A stretch of DNA of 64,000 nucleotides, from assembly GCF_001687565.2 (NCBI RefSeq), contig NZ_CP016534.2:2298501-2362500 (forward strand). Reading direction: 5' to 3'. The position numbers and the translations under genes are program-made. Source of the DNA: Planococcus antarcticus DSM 14505 (GTDB lineage: Bacteria; Bacillota; Bacilli; Bacillales_A; Planococcaceae). The notes beneath the pieces were generated by a model. That model was not told where the DNA came from, did no database searches, and saw only the letters and a list, made by a program, of their open reading frames with translations. How positions within the stretch are numbered: position 1 is the stretch's first letter; the number at the start of each line of letters is the position of its first letter. Shown here piece by piece: positions 9,318 through 17,623 of this stretch.

Positions 9318-9950
9318 ATGGCTATATTGATCCTTATTTCACTAGTTTTGTCCGTCCCTCAATCCAACAATTCAATTTGTTAAATTGGGTGATCTGGGGA
9401 ATATTTATGATTGACTATACGGTAAGATCAAACCACTCAAAACAGAAATGGACTTATATCAAATCTCATCCCTTTGAGTTGATTGCCATTTTCCAGGCAG
9501 CCAGATTCGTAAGGGTCTTCCGCATAATTCGTTTGTTCGGGGTTAGAACCCGTTACACTATACCCATCTACGAGGTTCTCCGGACGAATGGTCTCGATAA
9601 ATTGCTTATAGTCACAACCATCCTTTTATTTCTAGTTCCTATACCGGTCATCATGGTAGAACTAGACATCAATACATAGGTGGGCAATCGTCCCAATTAC
9701 CATAGTGGGCTACGGAGATATCTCACCCACTACTCTTCTTGGCCGCATTCTGGCCGTTCTGTTACTGATCATCGGTATCGGCATTATCGTTACTTTTACC
9801 AGCTTAATTTCAAGCTATTTCACAAGCAACAAAGAACCAATACATGAAGAGTTGGTGATTTCAGTTGTTAAAAACATAAATAAAATGGATGAATTTTTTT
9901 CAGCTGATGAAGAAGTGATTTTAAATTACCTTAAGAGAAAGACGGATTAG
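9318..9950 (+). pseudogene. voltage-gated potassium channel, frameshifted
   Basis: Three pieces of one six-segment potassium channel lie in two frames. 9318-9376 encodes a first hydrophobic segment (MAILILISLVLSVPQ). The frame then shifts, and 9377-9679 encodes S2 to S5, including an S4-like voltage sensor with arginine every third residue (RFVRVFRIIRLFGVR). After a stop at 9677-9679 the frame shifts back, and 9681-9950 encodes the pore WAIVPITIVGYGD with the selectivity filter GYGD, S6 and a short tail. A short pore-helix stretch is missing at the second break, and there are in-frame stops at the N-terminus. It cannot make a whole channel. Confidence 0.82.
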
Positions 9951-10217
9951 TTGGAAATTAGCCAAGCCTTGAAACATTGTGGCCATATACAATTTCATCG
10001 AGAAATCCTTTAGGACGATTCGTATGATTAGGGATTGACCCTGCAGCGTTTTCAAGAGAGAGTGTCTCCTTGGTATGACGCCAACAACTGCGATCAAAAG
10101 CCACATTCGATGTAATCCATAGTGACAAGACAGCATCATTCCATACTATTAGCACTAAACTACTTTTTTTAGTACCGAATTATTTTAGCCCATATTCAAT
10201 ACTAACTTAGAAATTTC
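9951..10217. other. gene-free decayed DNA
   Basis: A minus-strand open frame (9958-10155) contains a protein-like run (RPKGFLDEIVYGHNVSRLG) but has no recognised family or convincing start. Possibly a gene remnant. Confidence 0.3.
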
Positions 10218-10382
10218 TTGGCTAATGAAAATTTTTCATCTCACTTCCGTATTAATTATGAACAATTTCTTTTTATATTAGCAGGTAGATTCATGGGTGC
10301 TGCAGTAATCCCTGCATCGTTAGTCATCTTTTTAAGTCTTTATGCTTTCTCATCCAAAAATAGAAGACGGACTCAGAAATAA
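10218..10382 (+). CDS. small membrane peptide or gene remnant
   Basis: 54 codons from TTG 10218, or 29 from ATG 10293; neither start has a good RBS, and an in-frame stop lies just upstream (10203). The product has one or two hydrophobic stretches (QFLFILAGRF; AAVIPASLVIFLSLYAF) and a basic tail SKNRRRTQK. Its stop overlaps the RBS of the next small membrane gene, which suggests an old two-gene unit whose first gene is damaged. Function unknown. Confidence 0.35.
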   Translation: MANENFSSHFRINYEQFLFILAGRFMGAAVIPASLVIFLSLYAFSSKNRRRTQK

Positions 10383-10394
10383 GGAGGTCATTTT

Positions 10395-10595
10395 ATGAAT
10401 GGTGATAAAAAACTCCCGAAGAACAAAAATGACAATAATAAGCGTGAAACGAATATGGGTGTTGGTATTGCCCTCGGGGTAAGCATCGGATCCGCTATTG
10501 GGATTGCAATAGACAACTTAGCTATCGGTCTTGCGATGGGGATGGGTTTAGGCATTATATTTGGGACCACTATACCCATCAAATCAAAAAAGTAA
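10395..10595 (+). CDS. small glycine-zipper membrane protein
   Basis: 66 residues with a strong RBS (AAGGAGG) overlapping the upstream stop. A charged, lysine/asparagine-rich head (about 1-20) precedes a hydrophobic region with repeated small residues (GVGIALGVSIGSAIGIAID, then GLAMGMGLGIIFG), a glycine-zipper pattern typical of packed membrane helices. No function is known to me. The good RBS and lack of stops suggest it is still expressed although its surroundings have decayed. Confidence 0.6.
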   Translation: MNGDKKLPKNKNDNNKRETNMGVGIALGVSIGSAIGIAIDNLAIGLAMGMGLGIIFGTTIPIKSKK

Positions 10596-10638
10596 GAGAG
10601 AAAGAAGGTCTGAAAAAACGGTCTTTTTTTCTTCTCTC
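10591..10638 (+). terminator. possible terminator after the glycine-zipper gene
   Basis: The imperfect inverted repeat GAGAGAAAGAA / TTCTTCTCTC brackets a T-run. Weak support. Confidence 0.4.
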
Positions 10639-10951
10639 ACCACCTTCCAATTCCACTCACCTATGCGAACTTTTGTACTTGAAATCTAGCTCAACTTATC
10701 CTGTCAGGAAGGAAACAATCATCACGACAGTCCCAATGATGATTATTTTTTTCATTTCAGTGCCTCCATTTTATCCTAAAATTCCTGCCAAACTTTCAGC
10801 CTAATCAAGTCCAAATAACTCAAGCTCTGAAACATATACAGCTACAAACTCACAGAAATAGAAGAATGTTTAATCGAAAAATCCGACGAATATATGTGCA
10901 CTTTTTAAATAAAATCGGGGAAATAAAAAAAATTGCCAATTGGCCCTTTCT
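10639..10951. other. mostly empty intergenic region
   Basis: Apart from one possible 19-residue minus-strand peptide (10696-10755), I see no gene or RNA. AT-rich sequence. Confidence 0.4.
10696..10755 (-). CDS. possible 19-residue hydrophobic peptide
   Basis: ATG 10755 is seven bases after RBS TGGAGG on the minus strand. It encodes a lysine-led hydrophobic peptide (MKKIIIIGTVVMIVSFLTG). It could be a small membrane or toxin-like peptide, or the signal-peptide stub of a lipoprotein whose lipobox cysteine codon has become the stop. No terminator or promoter was identified. Confidence 0.3.
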   Translation of the reverse strand: MKKIIIIGTVVMIVSFLTG

Positions 10952-10997
10952 ATAAAAAAAGAAAAAACCGTTGGAGCCATAGAGCCCCAACGGTTTT
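10952..10997 (-). terminator. terminator of glnA
   Basis: The stem AAAACCGTTGG / CCAACGGTTTT is followed by T-runs on the minus strand, just after the glnA stop. Confidence 0.9.
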
Positions 10998-11001
10998 CAA
11001 C

Positions 11002-12336
11002 TTAATACATTTTCAAGTATTGCTCACGTTCCCACGGGTGTACGCTTGTGCGGAACATGTCCCACTCAATTTCTTTCGCTTCGATAAAGTTGTTTAAAAT
11101 GTGTTCGCCTAACGCTTTAGTCATTACTTCATCTTCCTGCAATTTCTGGAGAGCTGAATACAATGTTCCCGGCAGGTCTTTGATGCCGACTGCTTCGCGC
11201 TCTTTTTTGTTCATTGCATAGATGTTGCGGTCTACTGGTTTTGGCGGCGTCAGTTTTCTACGGATGCCGTCAAGACCAGCACCGAGCAGCACTGCCATTG
11301 CTAGATATGGATTTGCTGCTGGATCGACTGAACGTACTTCAACACGTGTAGACAAACCGCGTGATGCCGGAATACGGATCAACGGGCTTCTGTTTTGACC
11401 AGACCAGGCAATGTAGCAAGGTGCTTCGTAACCTGGTACTAGACGTTTGTATGAGTTTACTAATGGATTTGTTACAGCTGTAAATCCTTCAGCATGTTCA
11501 AGAATGCCCGCAAGGAATTGGTATGCTGTTTCACTTAGTTTCAATTCACCGTCTTCGTCAAGGAATGTATTGCGGTCTCCATCAAACAAGGAAACGTTCA
11601 TGTGCATACCTGAACCGTTGACACCGAATAATGGCTTCGGCATAAATGTAGCGTGAAGACCGTGTTTACGGGCAATTGTCTTAACAACTAGTTTAAAAGT
11701 TTGGATATCGTCGCATGCTTTGATTGCATCTGCATATTTAAAGTCAATTTCGTGCTGTCCTGGTGCTACTTCATGGTGAGAAGCTTCAATTTCAAAGCCC
11801 ATCTCCTCTAATTCGAGCACAATATCGCGTCGGCAGTTTTCGCCAAGGTCCATAGGTGCCAAGTCAAAATAGCCGCCATGGTCATTTAATTCAAGAGATG
11901 GCTCGCCTCTTTCATCAAGTTTGAACAAGAAGAATTCCGGTTCTGGCCCAAGATTGAAATGCGTGAATCCAAGCTCTTCCATTTCTTTCAATACGCGTTT
12001 TAAGTTTGTCCGCGGATCCCCAGCAAATGGAGTACCATCTGCACTGTAGATATCACAGATTAAGCGTGCTACTTTACCTTTACCTGTAATCCAAGGGAAG
12101 ACAACCCAAGTATCAAGATCCGGGAATAAATACATATCAGATTCTTCGATGCGAACAAATCCATCGATAGAAGATCCATCAAACATCATTTTGTTATCGA
12201 GTGCTTTGTCCAACTGGGATGTCGGTATTTCAACGTTTTTAATGACCCCAAGAATATCTGTAAATTGCAGGCGGATGAAATTAACGTCCTCTTCTTTTAC
12301 TAATCTTTGAATGTCTTCTTTTGAATACTTGCCCAT
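11002..12336 (-). CDS. glnA: glutamine synthetase, type I
   Basis: 444 residues, the length of the Bacillus-type GSI-alpha. It makes glutamine from glutamate, ammonia and ATP as a dodecamer. Motifs: [11 protein letters not shown] (latch and substrate region), EPEFFLF metal site, [13 protein letters not shown]/metal site, NRSPLIRIP, and the C-terminal [18 protein letters not shown]. It lacks the adenylylation region of the beta type, as expected for an enzyme controlled by feedback inhibition and by binding GlnR. It is co-transcribed downstream of glnR. Confidence 0.97.
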   Translation of the reverse strand: MGKYSKEDIQRLVKEEDVNFIRLQFTDILGVIKNVEIPTSQLDKALDNKMMFDGSSIDGFVRIEESDMYLFPDLDTWVVFPWITGKGKVARLICDIYSADGTPFAGDPRTNLKRVLKEMEELGFTHFNLGPEPEFFLFKLDERGEPSLELNDHGGYFDLAPMDLGENCRRDIVLELEEMGFEIEASHHEVAPGQHEIDFKYADAIKACDDIQTFKLVVKTIARKHGLHATFMPKPLFGVNGSGMHMNVSLFDGDRNTFLDEDGELKLSETAYQFLAGILEHAEGFTAVTNPLVNSYKRLVPGYEAPCYIAWSGQNRSPLIRIPASRGLSTRVEVRSVDPAANPYLAMAVLLGAGLDGIRRKLTPPKPVDRNIYAMNKKEREAVGIKDLPGTLYSALQKLQEDEVMTKALGEHILNNFIEAKEIEWDMFRTSVHPWEREQYLKMY

Positions 12337-12377
12337 GTTCGCTTCACTCTCCTATTATAATTGTATGTAAGCCCACT

Positions 12378-12764
12378 TCAATTGAAGAAACGGGATAAAT
12401 CACCTGATTTAAAGCCGCCTTTTTCAAGTGGACGGGCCTGGTGTTTCAACTCTTCGTAGAGCAGCTTGCGCAACTCAGCATCGCTTAGATTTTTGGGTTC
12501 TGCTTTTTCATTCTCAGGAGTCTCTCTTAAGTCATATATTTTCTTTATACCAGCCATGTTAAGCCCTTGATCCAGATAATCCTTAATTTCAAGCAGGGTA
12601 TCAACGTCATTCAACGAAAACATACGCTTATTGCCTTCTGTACGTGCAGGATTAATCAAATCGTGCTCTTCGTAATAACGAATTTGTCTCGCAGTCAATT
12701 CCGTCAGCTGCATAACTATGCTGATTGGAAGAAGCGGCATCGTCCGTCGCACCCTGTTCGTCAT
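12378..12764 (-). CDS. glnR: GlnR, MerR-family repressor of nitrogen genes
   Basis: 128 residues from ATG 12764 (MTNRVRRTMPLLPISIVMQL), aligned with B. subtilis GlnR; the open frame continues to TTG 12782 without family support. The MerR winged helix is LTELTARQIRYYEEHDLINPARTEGNKRMF, followed by the dimer helix LEIKDYLDQG. The C-terminal tail KSGDLSRFFN is the segment that senses feedback-inhibited glutamine synthetase. It represses its own operon through the two operators at 12811-12850. Confidence 0.95.
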   Translation of the reverse strand: MTNRVRRTMPLLPISIVMQLTELTARQIRYYEEHDLINPARTEGNKRMFSLNDVDTLLEIKDYLDQGLNMAGIKKIYDLRETPENEKAEPKNLSDAELRKLLYEELKHQARPLEKGGFKSGDLSRFFN

Positions 12765-12799
12765 AAGTTTCACCCATTTCAAATAATTACTACTTTTAC

Positions 12800-12828
12800 A
12801 GCATATAGCACGTTAGGTTATTTGTCAA
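12800..12828 (-). promoter_or_regulatory. glnR: glnRA promoter
   Basis: Minus strand -35 TTGACA (12828-12823), 17-bp spacer, -10 TATGCT (12805-12800). The promoter-proximal GlnR operator covers the -35. Confidence 0.82.
12811..12827 (-). promoter_or_regulatory. glnR: GlnR operator 2
   Basis: TGACAAATAACCTAACG overlaps the -35 and fits the B. subtilis glnRAo2 position; match to TGTNAN7TNACA is partial. Confidence 0.75.
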
Positions 12829-12833
12829 TAACG

Positions 12834-12850
12834 CGTTAGGTTTTCTGACA
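12834..12850 (-). promoter_or_regulatory. glnR: GlnR operator 1
   Basis: TGTCAGAAAACCTAACG matches TGTNAN7TNACA except at the last base. It is separated from operator 2 by 6 bp, as in B. subtilis. Confidence 0.82.
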
Positions 12851-12851
12851 C

Positions 12852-12889
12852 AAAAAAGGTTTCCCACGTTTGGTACGCGGGAAACCTTT
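12852..12889 (-). terminator. terminator of ynbB
   Basis: AAAGGTTTCCC / GGGAAACCTTT with a T-run on the minus strand. It overlaps the ynbB stop and separates it from glnRA. Confidence 0.88.
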
Positions 12890-14120
12890 AAAGTAATTTT
12901 AATTTTTTCAGCGCATCGACCGAATTTAGTACAGCAATTTTGACATGCTCATACGTAAGACCACCTTGAACAAACGCTGTATAAGGCGCGCGGATCGGAC
13001 CGTCAGCTGTCAGCTCAATACTGGAGCCTTGCACAAATGTTCCGGCCGCCATGATGACGTCGTCTTCATAACCAGGCATATAAGCAGGTTCCGGCTTGAA
13101 TTGTGCATTAACCGGTGAGCTTGCTTGTATGGTTTGGCAAAAAGCGATCATTTGCTCAGCTGTTTGAAACGACACGGATTGAATCAAATCTGTTCGCCGA
13201 TCACTCCAATGAGGAGTGGTTGCCATTCCGGCATCTTCCAGAAGTGCCGAAGTAAAAATTGCTCCTTTTAATGCTTGAGAGACAATATGAGGAGCCATGA
13301 AAAATCCCTGGTACATATCAGGCAGTGCATTGAGAGAAGCCCCAGCTTCTCTTCCTATACCCGGTGATGTCATACGGTAACCGCATTTTTCGATTAATTC
13401 TTTTCTGCCAGCTATATAGCCACCGATTTTAGCCAGTCCACCGCCAGGATTTTTTATAAGAGAACCCGCAATCAAATCTGCCCCGACTTCAATCGGCTCC
13501 TGTCTCTCTACAAACTCGCCATAGCAATTGTCCACAAAAATGATGGTCTCCGGTTTCAGATAGCGGATCTTCGCAACCATCTCCCCAATTTCTTCTATGG
13601 TAAAGGAGGGGCGCGTATCGTAGCCTCTTGAGCGTTGAATAGCAATTACTTTTGTTTTGTTACTGATTGCTTTTTCAGCTGCTGACCAATCGATTTTATT
13701 GTCAGCATTTAATGCTGTATGCTGGTAGCTAATACCGAAATCCTTCAGTGATCCGGTATCTTTGTCCCCACCCGAAACGATAGAGTCCAACGTATCATAC
13801 GGCTTCCCTGTAAGATACAGCAATTCATCCCCAGGGCGCAGTACACCAAACAGGGAGATGGTGATGGCGTGGGTTCCAGAGATAATTTGTGGACGAACGA
13901 GTGCGGCCTCGGCTTTAAAAACGTCAGCATATACACATTCAAGCGTATCTCTCCCTTCGTCGTCGTAACCATAGCCGGTCGATGGATTAAAATGGTGGTC
14001 ACTGACCCGTTGGCTTTGAAACGCATCTAACACTTTCTTCTGATTTACATATGCAATTTCATCAGCTAGCTGCAGCTGCGCTTGGATAGTTCTTTCTATG
14101 GTTTTAATCGTAGTAAACAT
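12888..14120 (-). CDS. ynbB: YnbB, PLP-dependent methionine gamma-lyase-like protein
   Basis: 410 residues from ATG 14120 (MFTTIKTIER) with a modest GGAGA RBS; two in-frame starts upstream (14132, 14147) are possible. It belongs to the family often labelled aluminium resistance / MetC-like, in the Cys/Met-metabolism PLP fold. Visible are GTHAITISLFGVLRPGDELLY, the aspartate stretch IIFVDNCYGEFVE, and the PLP-lysine segment GSLIKNPGGG. The exact reaction is unsettled. It lies directly upstream of glnRA as in B. subtilis. Confidence 0.9.
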   Translation of the reverse strand: MFTTIKTIERTIQAQLQLADEIAYVNQKKVLDAFQSQRVSDHHFNPSTGYGYDDEGRDTLECVYADVFKAEAALVRPQIISGTHAITISLFGVLRPGDELLYLTGKPYDTLDSIVSGGDKDTGSLKDFGISYQHTALNADNKIDWSAAEKAISNKTKVIAIQRSRGYDTRPSFTIEEIGEMVAKIRYLKPETIIFVDNCYGEFVERQEPIEVGADLIAGSLIKNPGGGLAKIGGYIAGRKELIEKCGYRMTSPGIGREAGASLNALPDMYQGFFMAPHIVSQALKGAIFTSALLEDAGMATTPHWSDRRTDLIQSVSFQTAEQMIAFCQTIQASSPVNAQFKPEPAYMPGYEDDVIMAAGTFVQGSSIELTADGPIRAPYTAFVQGGLTYEHVKIAVLNSVDALKKLKLL

Positions 14121-14228
14121 GCAATTCTCCATTCTCTTGTACTTCACTCCCTATTATGCGGCATGACTTGAAATAGCGTCAAATTCTGATACAATTCATA
14201 GAGTTGCATGTTAAGGGGGAATAGGCTT

Positions 14229-14834
14229 ATGGCTTGGGAAGTACTGAGCGCCATTGGTACAATTGCTTTTGCAGTGTCCGGCGCCATTATCGCCATGGAA
14301 GAAGAATACGATATTTTTGGCGTGTACCTTCTCGGCGTTGTCACTGCTTTTGGCGGCGGCGCCATCCGAAATTTATTGATTGGAGTGCCTGTTTCGGCGC
14401 TGTGGGAGCAGGAATTCATGTTCCAACTTGCCCTCATATCGATTACGGTTGTATTTTTATTTCCACATAAATTGCTTGGACATTGGAATCGCTGGGGCTA
14501 TTTTTTTGATGCCATTGGTTTGTCGGCATTTGCCGTCCAAGGTGCTATATACGCTGTCGAATTGGAATTGCCGCTCTTTGCCGTTATTGTGGCTGCGGTA
14601 TTAACAGGCTCAGGTGGGGGAATTGTGCGCGACCTATTGGCTGGACGAAAGCCGCTTGTCTTGAAATCAGAGATTTACGCTGTCTGGGCAGCCTTGGCCG
14701 GATTGTTCATTAGTTTTGATTTGGTGGGCTCCGATCTCATGCTATATTCACTATTCGTACTGATTACGATTTTGCGAATCTTGTCCTATACGTTTAAATG
14801 GCGATTACCGGCACGTAAAATCCAGATATTATAA
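14229..14834 (+). CDS. TRIC-type (UPF0126) membrane protein
   Basis: 201 residues from ATG 14229 with AGGGGG upstream. Six or seven hydrophobic segments form two related halves, each with a glycine-rich motif: GVVTAFGGGAIRNLLIG and AVLTGSGGGIVRDLLAG. This duplicated G-G-G-x-x-R-(N/D) pattern defines the UPF0126 / trimeric intracellular cation channel family; prokaryotic members conduct monovalent cations. It is divergent from ynbB. Substrate in this organism is unknown. Confidence 0.88.
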   Translation: MAWEVLSAIGTIAFAVSGAIIAMEEEYDIFGVYLLGVVTAFGGGAIRNLLIGVPVSALWEQEFMFQLALISITVVFLFPHKLLGHWNRWGYFFDAIGLSAFAVQGAIYAVELELPLFAVIVAAVLTGSGGGIVRDLLAGRKPLVLKSEIYAVWAALAGLFISFDLVGSDLMLYSLFVLITILRILSYTFKWRLPARKIQIL

Positions 14835-14873
14835 AAACAGGCCATCCGGTAGAAATACCGGATGGCCTGTTTT
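14834..14873. terminator. bidirectional terminator
   Basis: An 18-bp perfect stem with a GAAA loop (AAAACAGGCCATCCGGTA and its complement) lies between the convergent TRIC gene and rhodanese gene. Confidence 0.95.
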
Positions 14874-14877
14874 TTGC

Positions 14878-15177
14878 TTATGCAATTGTTTCACCGTTCC
14901 ATGAAGTCATGCCGCCTTCGACATTGACGGTATTGAAGTCACTTGACTCTAGGATGCCGCAGGCCATTTCACTACGGCGACCCGCACGGCATACCATGTA
15001 GTATTCTTTGTCGGCATCCAGTTCCCCAATGCGTTCTTCCACTTCACCAAGAGGGATGTGTTTAGCTCCAGGAATCATACCTGCAACCACCTCATCTGCC
15101 TCGCGAACGTCGATGATATTCAAGTTTTCTCCAGCTTCTACTTGTTGTTGCAATTTATCTGCTGTAATCGTTCTCAT
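14878..15177 (-). CDS. single-domain rhodanese
   Basis: 99 residues, one rhodanese domain. The active-site loop is CRAGRRS at about residues 63-69 with the sulfur-carrying cysteine; LNIIDVRE and GAKHIPLGE are the usual fold motifs. Such proteins move sulfane sulfur between donors and acceptors in the cytoplasm. RBS CAGGAGG precedes the ATG. It stands alone, with a repeat element upstream. The specific partner is unknown. Confidence 0.92.
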   Translation of the reverse strand: MRTITADKLQQQVEAGENLNIIDVREADEVVAGMIPGAKHIPLGEVEERIGELDADKEYYMVCRAGRRSEMACGILESSDFNTVNVEGGMTSWNGETIA

Positions 15178-15246
15178 GGGTACGCCTCCTGAATTTAAAT
15201 CCTATTCATCTAAAAATGCTATACTCCTAAAAGCCAACTGTCAACT

Positions 15247-15391
15247 AGAAAAGCGCAAGCGCCCGTGTAGATTCGACGGGCATAAGACAGACCAGCAGTG
15301 TGGCGCTCTTTGCCATGCAGCTGGGTTGACTTATGACCCTAGAATCTGGGCGCTGGAGCTGGACAATCAGAAAAGCGCAAGCGCCCGTGTT
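15247..15391 (+). repeat. structured dispersed repeat, one unit plus start of a second
   Basis: A full unit begins AGAAAAGCGCAAGCGCCC and restarts 122 bp later (15369) with the same bases, then breaks off. The outer arms pair (GCGCCC with GGGCGC; AGATTC with GAATCT). It belongs to the family also found at 22110-22644, 25934-26150 and 34553-34696. Confidence 0.85.
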
Positions 15392-15409
15392 TGTCCCATC
15401 TACTCAGTC

Positions 15410-15439
15410 AAAAAAACCGGACTACATCTGCAGTCCGGT
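15410..15439 (-). terminator. terminator of hfq
   Basis: ACCGGACT / AGTCCGGT with seven T residues on the minus strand, six bases after the hfq stop. Confidence 0.92.
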
Positions 15440-15445
15440 ATCCGT

Positions 15446-15670
15446 TTATTCTTCGTGCTCAATCGCTACAGGTTTTGACGGAGAAAATGTTGAGATCGCA
15501 TGCTTGTAGATTAATTGCTGCTTGCCTTCAGTTTCTACCAACACCGTAAAATTGTCATAAGATTTAATAGTTCCTTTTAATTGGAAACCGTTAAGTAAAA
15601 AGACAGTAACATAAATATTATTTTTACGAAGCTGATTTAAATAGACATCCTGAATATTGACCGGTTTCAT
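15446..15670 (-). CDS. hfq: Hfq RNA chaperone
   Basis: 74 residues. Sm-like fold: Sm1 with [22 protein letters not shown] and Sm2 with the characteristic YKHAIS. It forms a hexameric ring that binds small RNAs and poly(A)-like tails. It lies 10 bp after miaA, the conserved miaA-hfq pair of Bacillales. Confidence 0.96.
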   Translation of the reverse strand: MKPVNIQDVYLNQLRKNNIYVTVFLLNGFQLKGTIKSYDNFTVLVETEGKQQLIYKHAISTFSPSKPVAIEHEE

Positions 15671-15680
15671 ATAGATCCCC

Positions 15681-16637
15681 CTATCTCTCTACTTGTGTTT
15701 GATTTGCCATCAGTTTATCAATTCGACAGTTTCTGTCATTTTCCTGCATAAGCGCCGTTATTTCATGGAGATTTTTTTCGCGATCGCCCAGTGCATCGAT
15801 CCAGAAAATCGGTAGTTTATTTTTAAAATAAGTAAACTGTCTTTTAGCGTATTTGCGTGAGTTTTGCTTTAGCTTTTCGATTGCTCTTTCAAAACTTTCC
15901 TGCTCATCTAGATAAGCGTAGATTTCTCTGTAGCCAATGGCTTGGATTGACTGAACGTCGCGTATGCCTCTTTGCCGTAAGGCCTGAACTTCTTCGACCA
16001 AGCCACGCTGAAGCATCGTATCCACTCGCTGATTAATGCGTTCATATAGGATGTCTCTTGGCATGTCTAAACCGATAATCACTTCGTTGTACATTGGCGA
16101 CAACGCTAAATTACGGTCTCCTTTTTGCTGGCCACTCATCAAAATTTCAACCGCCCTCACAACACGGCGCGTGTTGTTTGGATGAATGTCTGACTGTGGA
16201 TCCAACTTCAACAATTTTGCATACATCTGTTCGGGACCAGTTTGTTCTAGTTCCTTATTCAAATCGTCTCGTAGCTGTTGATTAACAGGCTCTTCTGAAA
16301 ACCGGTAATCAAATAGCACAGCCTGCACATAAAGTCCTGTCCCACCGACGATAATCGGTAGCTTGCCGCGCGAGCGAATTTCAGCAATTTTCTCCCGCAC
16401 CAATAGTTGGTATTCAGCTACCGAAAAACTCTCGTCCGGCTCTTTAATATCCAGGAGGTGATGAGGAATTTCTGCCATTTCTTCTGGTAAAATTTTCGCT
16501 GTCCCAATCGTCATATCCCGGTAGATTTGCACCGAGTCACCATTGATGATTTCTCCGTTTAGCCGCTTGGCTAATTCAAGGCTCAGCGCGGTCTTCCCAG
16601 ATGCTGTAGGTCCAACAACGGCCACCACATCAATCAT
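15681..16637 (-). CDS. miaA: tRNA dimethylallyltransferase
   Basis: 318 residues. It adds the isopentenyl group to A37 of tRNAs reading UNN codons. Visible are the P-loop GPTASGKT, the DSVQIYR substrate loop ([17 protein letters not shown]), the PHHLLD motif and [11 protein letters not shown]. The C-terminal end reads [12 protein letters not shown]. Its start lies 8 bp inside the upstream hydrolase gene. The usual partner that thiomethylates the product, miaB, survives in this window only as a scrap (23079-23153). Confidence 0.95.
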   Translation of the reverse strand: MIDVVAVVGPTASGKTALSLELAKRLNGEIINGDSVQIYRDMTIGTAKILPEEMAEIPHHLLDIKEPDESFSVAEYQLLVREKIAEIRSRGKLPIIVGGTGLYVQAVLFDYRFSEEPVNQQLRDDLNKELEQTGPEQMYAKLLKLDPQSDIHPNNTRRVVRAVEILMSGQQKGDRNLALSPMYNEVIIGLDMPRDILYERINQRVDTMLQRGLVEEVQALRQRGIRDVQSIQAIGYREIYAYLDEQESFERAIEKLKQNSRKYAKRQFTYFKNKLPIFWIDALGDREKNLHEITALMQENDRNCRIDKLMANQTQVER

Positions 16638-17550
16638 TTCCGCACATCCAATCTCCTATCAACTCAAAATAGTCTTTATAATTGAGTTCATTTAGCAATT
16701 CATGTCGCCCTTGTTCTGCCAGATAGACTTTGACGTGAGTCATCCCCGCTTTGTTGAATTGTTCGGCTGCGGCGAAAACACCTTTGCCGTTATTTCCGAC
16801 AGGGTCCATAGAACCGCTGATGAACAGAACCGATAAGTCTTTCCGAATCTTGGCGATTTCTGCAGGCTTATTTAGTCTTGCAAGCCCTGAAAATAAATCA
16901 ATGTAAAACTGATTAGTCGATTCAAATCCACACCAAGGATCCGCTTCATATTTTGCAACAGCCTCTTTATCTCGGCTCAGCCAAGCATACGGAGAACCTT
17001 CTTCCGCAAAGGGTTTATTGAAATTGCCAAAAGTCAATTTTCCGAGCGCTTCGCTGGGTTCTTGCTTTCCTTGTAATTTTGCCGATGCGATCGCTACAAT
17101 CTTTCCAAGTTTACCGGAAATGCCTGGGTCTCCACCCGTCCCGGATAAAACAGCACGACTGATTTCTTCACTGTGTAATTGCATGTAACGACGGGCTACG
17201 AACGATCCCATGCTATGACCGAATAGGAGCAATGGCAGTTTGCCCGTCGCCTGCTGTACTTCCGTAATGACTGTATGCGCGTCTTCGACCACTCGTTCAA
17301 AGCCTTTATCGTCTGCAAAGTAACCTTGAATCCCGTTACGTTCTGCAGTTTTCCCATGTCCACGTTGATCGTGCGCAGATACCACAAAGCCCCGCGACGC
17401 TAGGTATTCCGCGAACTCTTCGTAGCGACCGATATGTTCAGCCATCCCATGGATAATATGGATATGCCCAATAGGACTTGGTGGCTCGTAACGCGCATAA
17501 AAAAGTTCGTGTCCATCAGAAGCACTCATGTAATCTTTGGTTACCTGCAT
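16630..17550 (-). CDS. lysophospholipase / monoacylglycerol lipase-like alpha/beta hydrolase
   Basis: 306 residues. The sequence shows [14 protein letters not shown] (oxyanion region), [10 protein letters not shown], and the nucleophile elbow GHSMGS, as in the Hydrolase_4 / serine aminopeptidase S33 group; the C-terminal acid lies in [12 protein letters not shown] and the histidine in GRHELLNE. No signal peptide is present, so it is cytosolic. Likely substrates are lysolipids or monoacylglycerols; this is family inference. It overlaps miaA by 8 bp. Confidence 0.85.
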   Translation of the reverse strand: MQVTKDYMSASDGHELFYARYEPPSPIGHIHIIHGMAEHIGRYEEFAEYLASRGFVVSAHDQRGHGKTAERNGIQGYFADDKGFERVVEDAHTVITEVQQATGKLPLLLFGHSMGSFVARRYMQLHSEEISRAVLSGTGGDPGISGKLGKIVAIASAKLQGKQEPSEALGKLTFGNFNKPFAEEGSPYAWLSRDKEAVAKYEADPWCGFESTNQFYIDLFSGLARLNKPAEIAKIRKDLSVLFISGSMDPVGNNGKGVFAAAEQFNKAGMTHVKVYLAEQGRHELLNELNYKDYFELIGDWMCGND

Positions 17551-17623
17551 CGTTTACACCCTTCCTCACTATACACTTATTCTCTATTTATACCCGAAAC
17601 ACTGGCAAATTAGACGCCAACGT

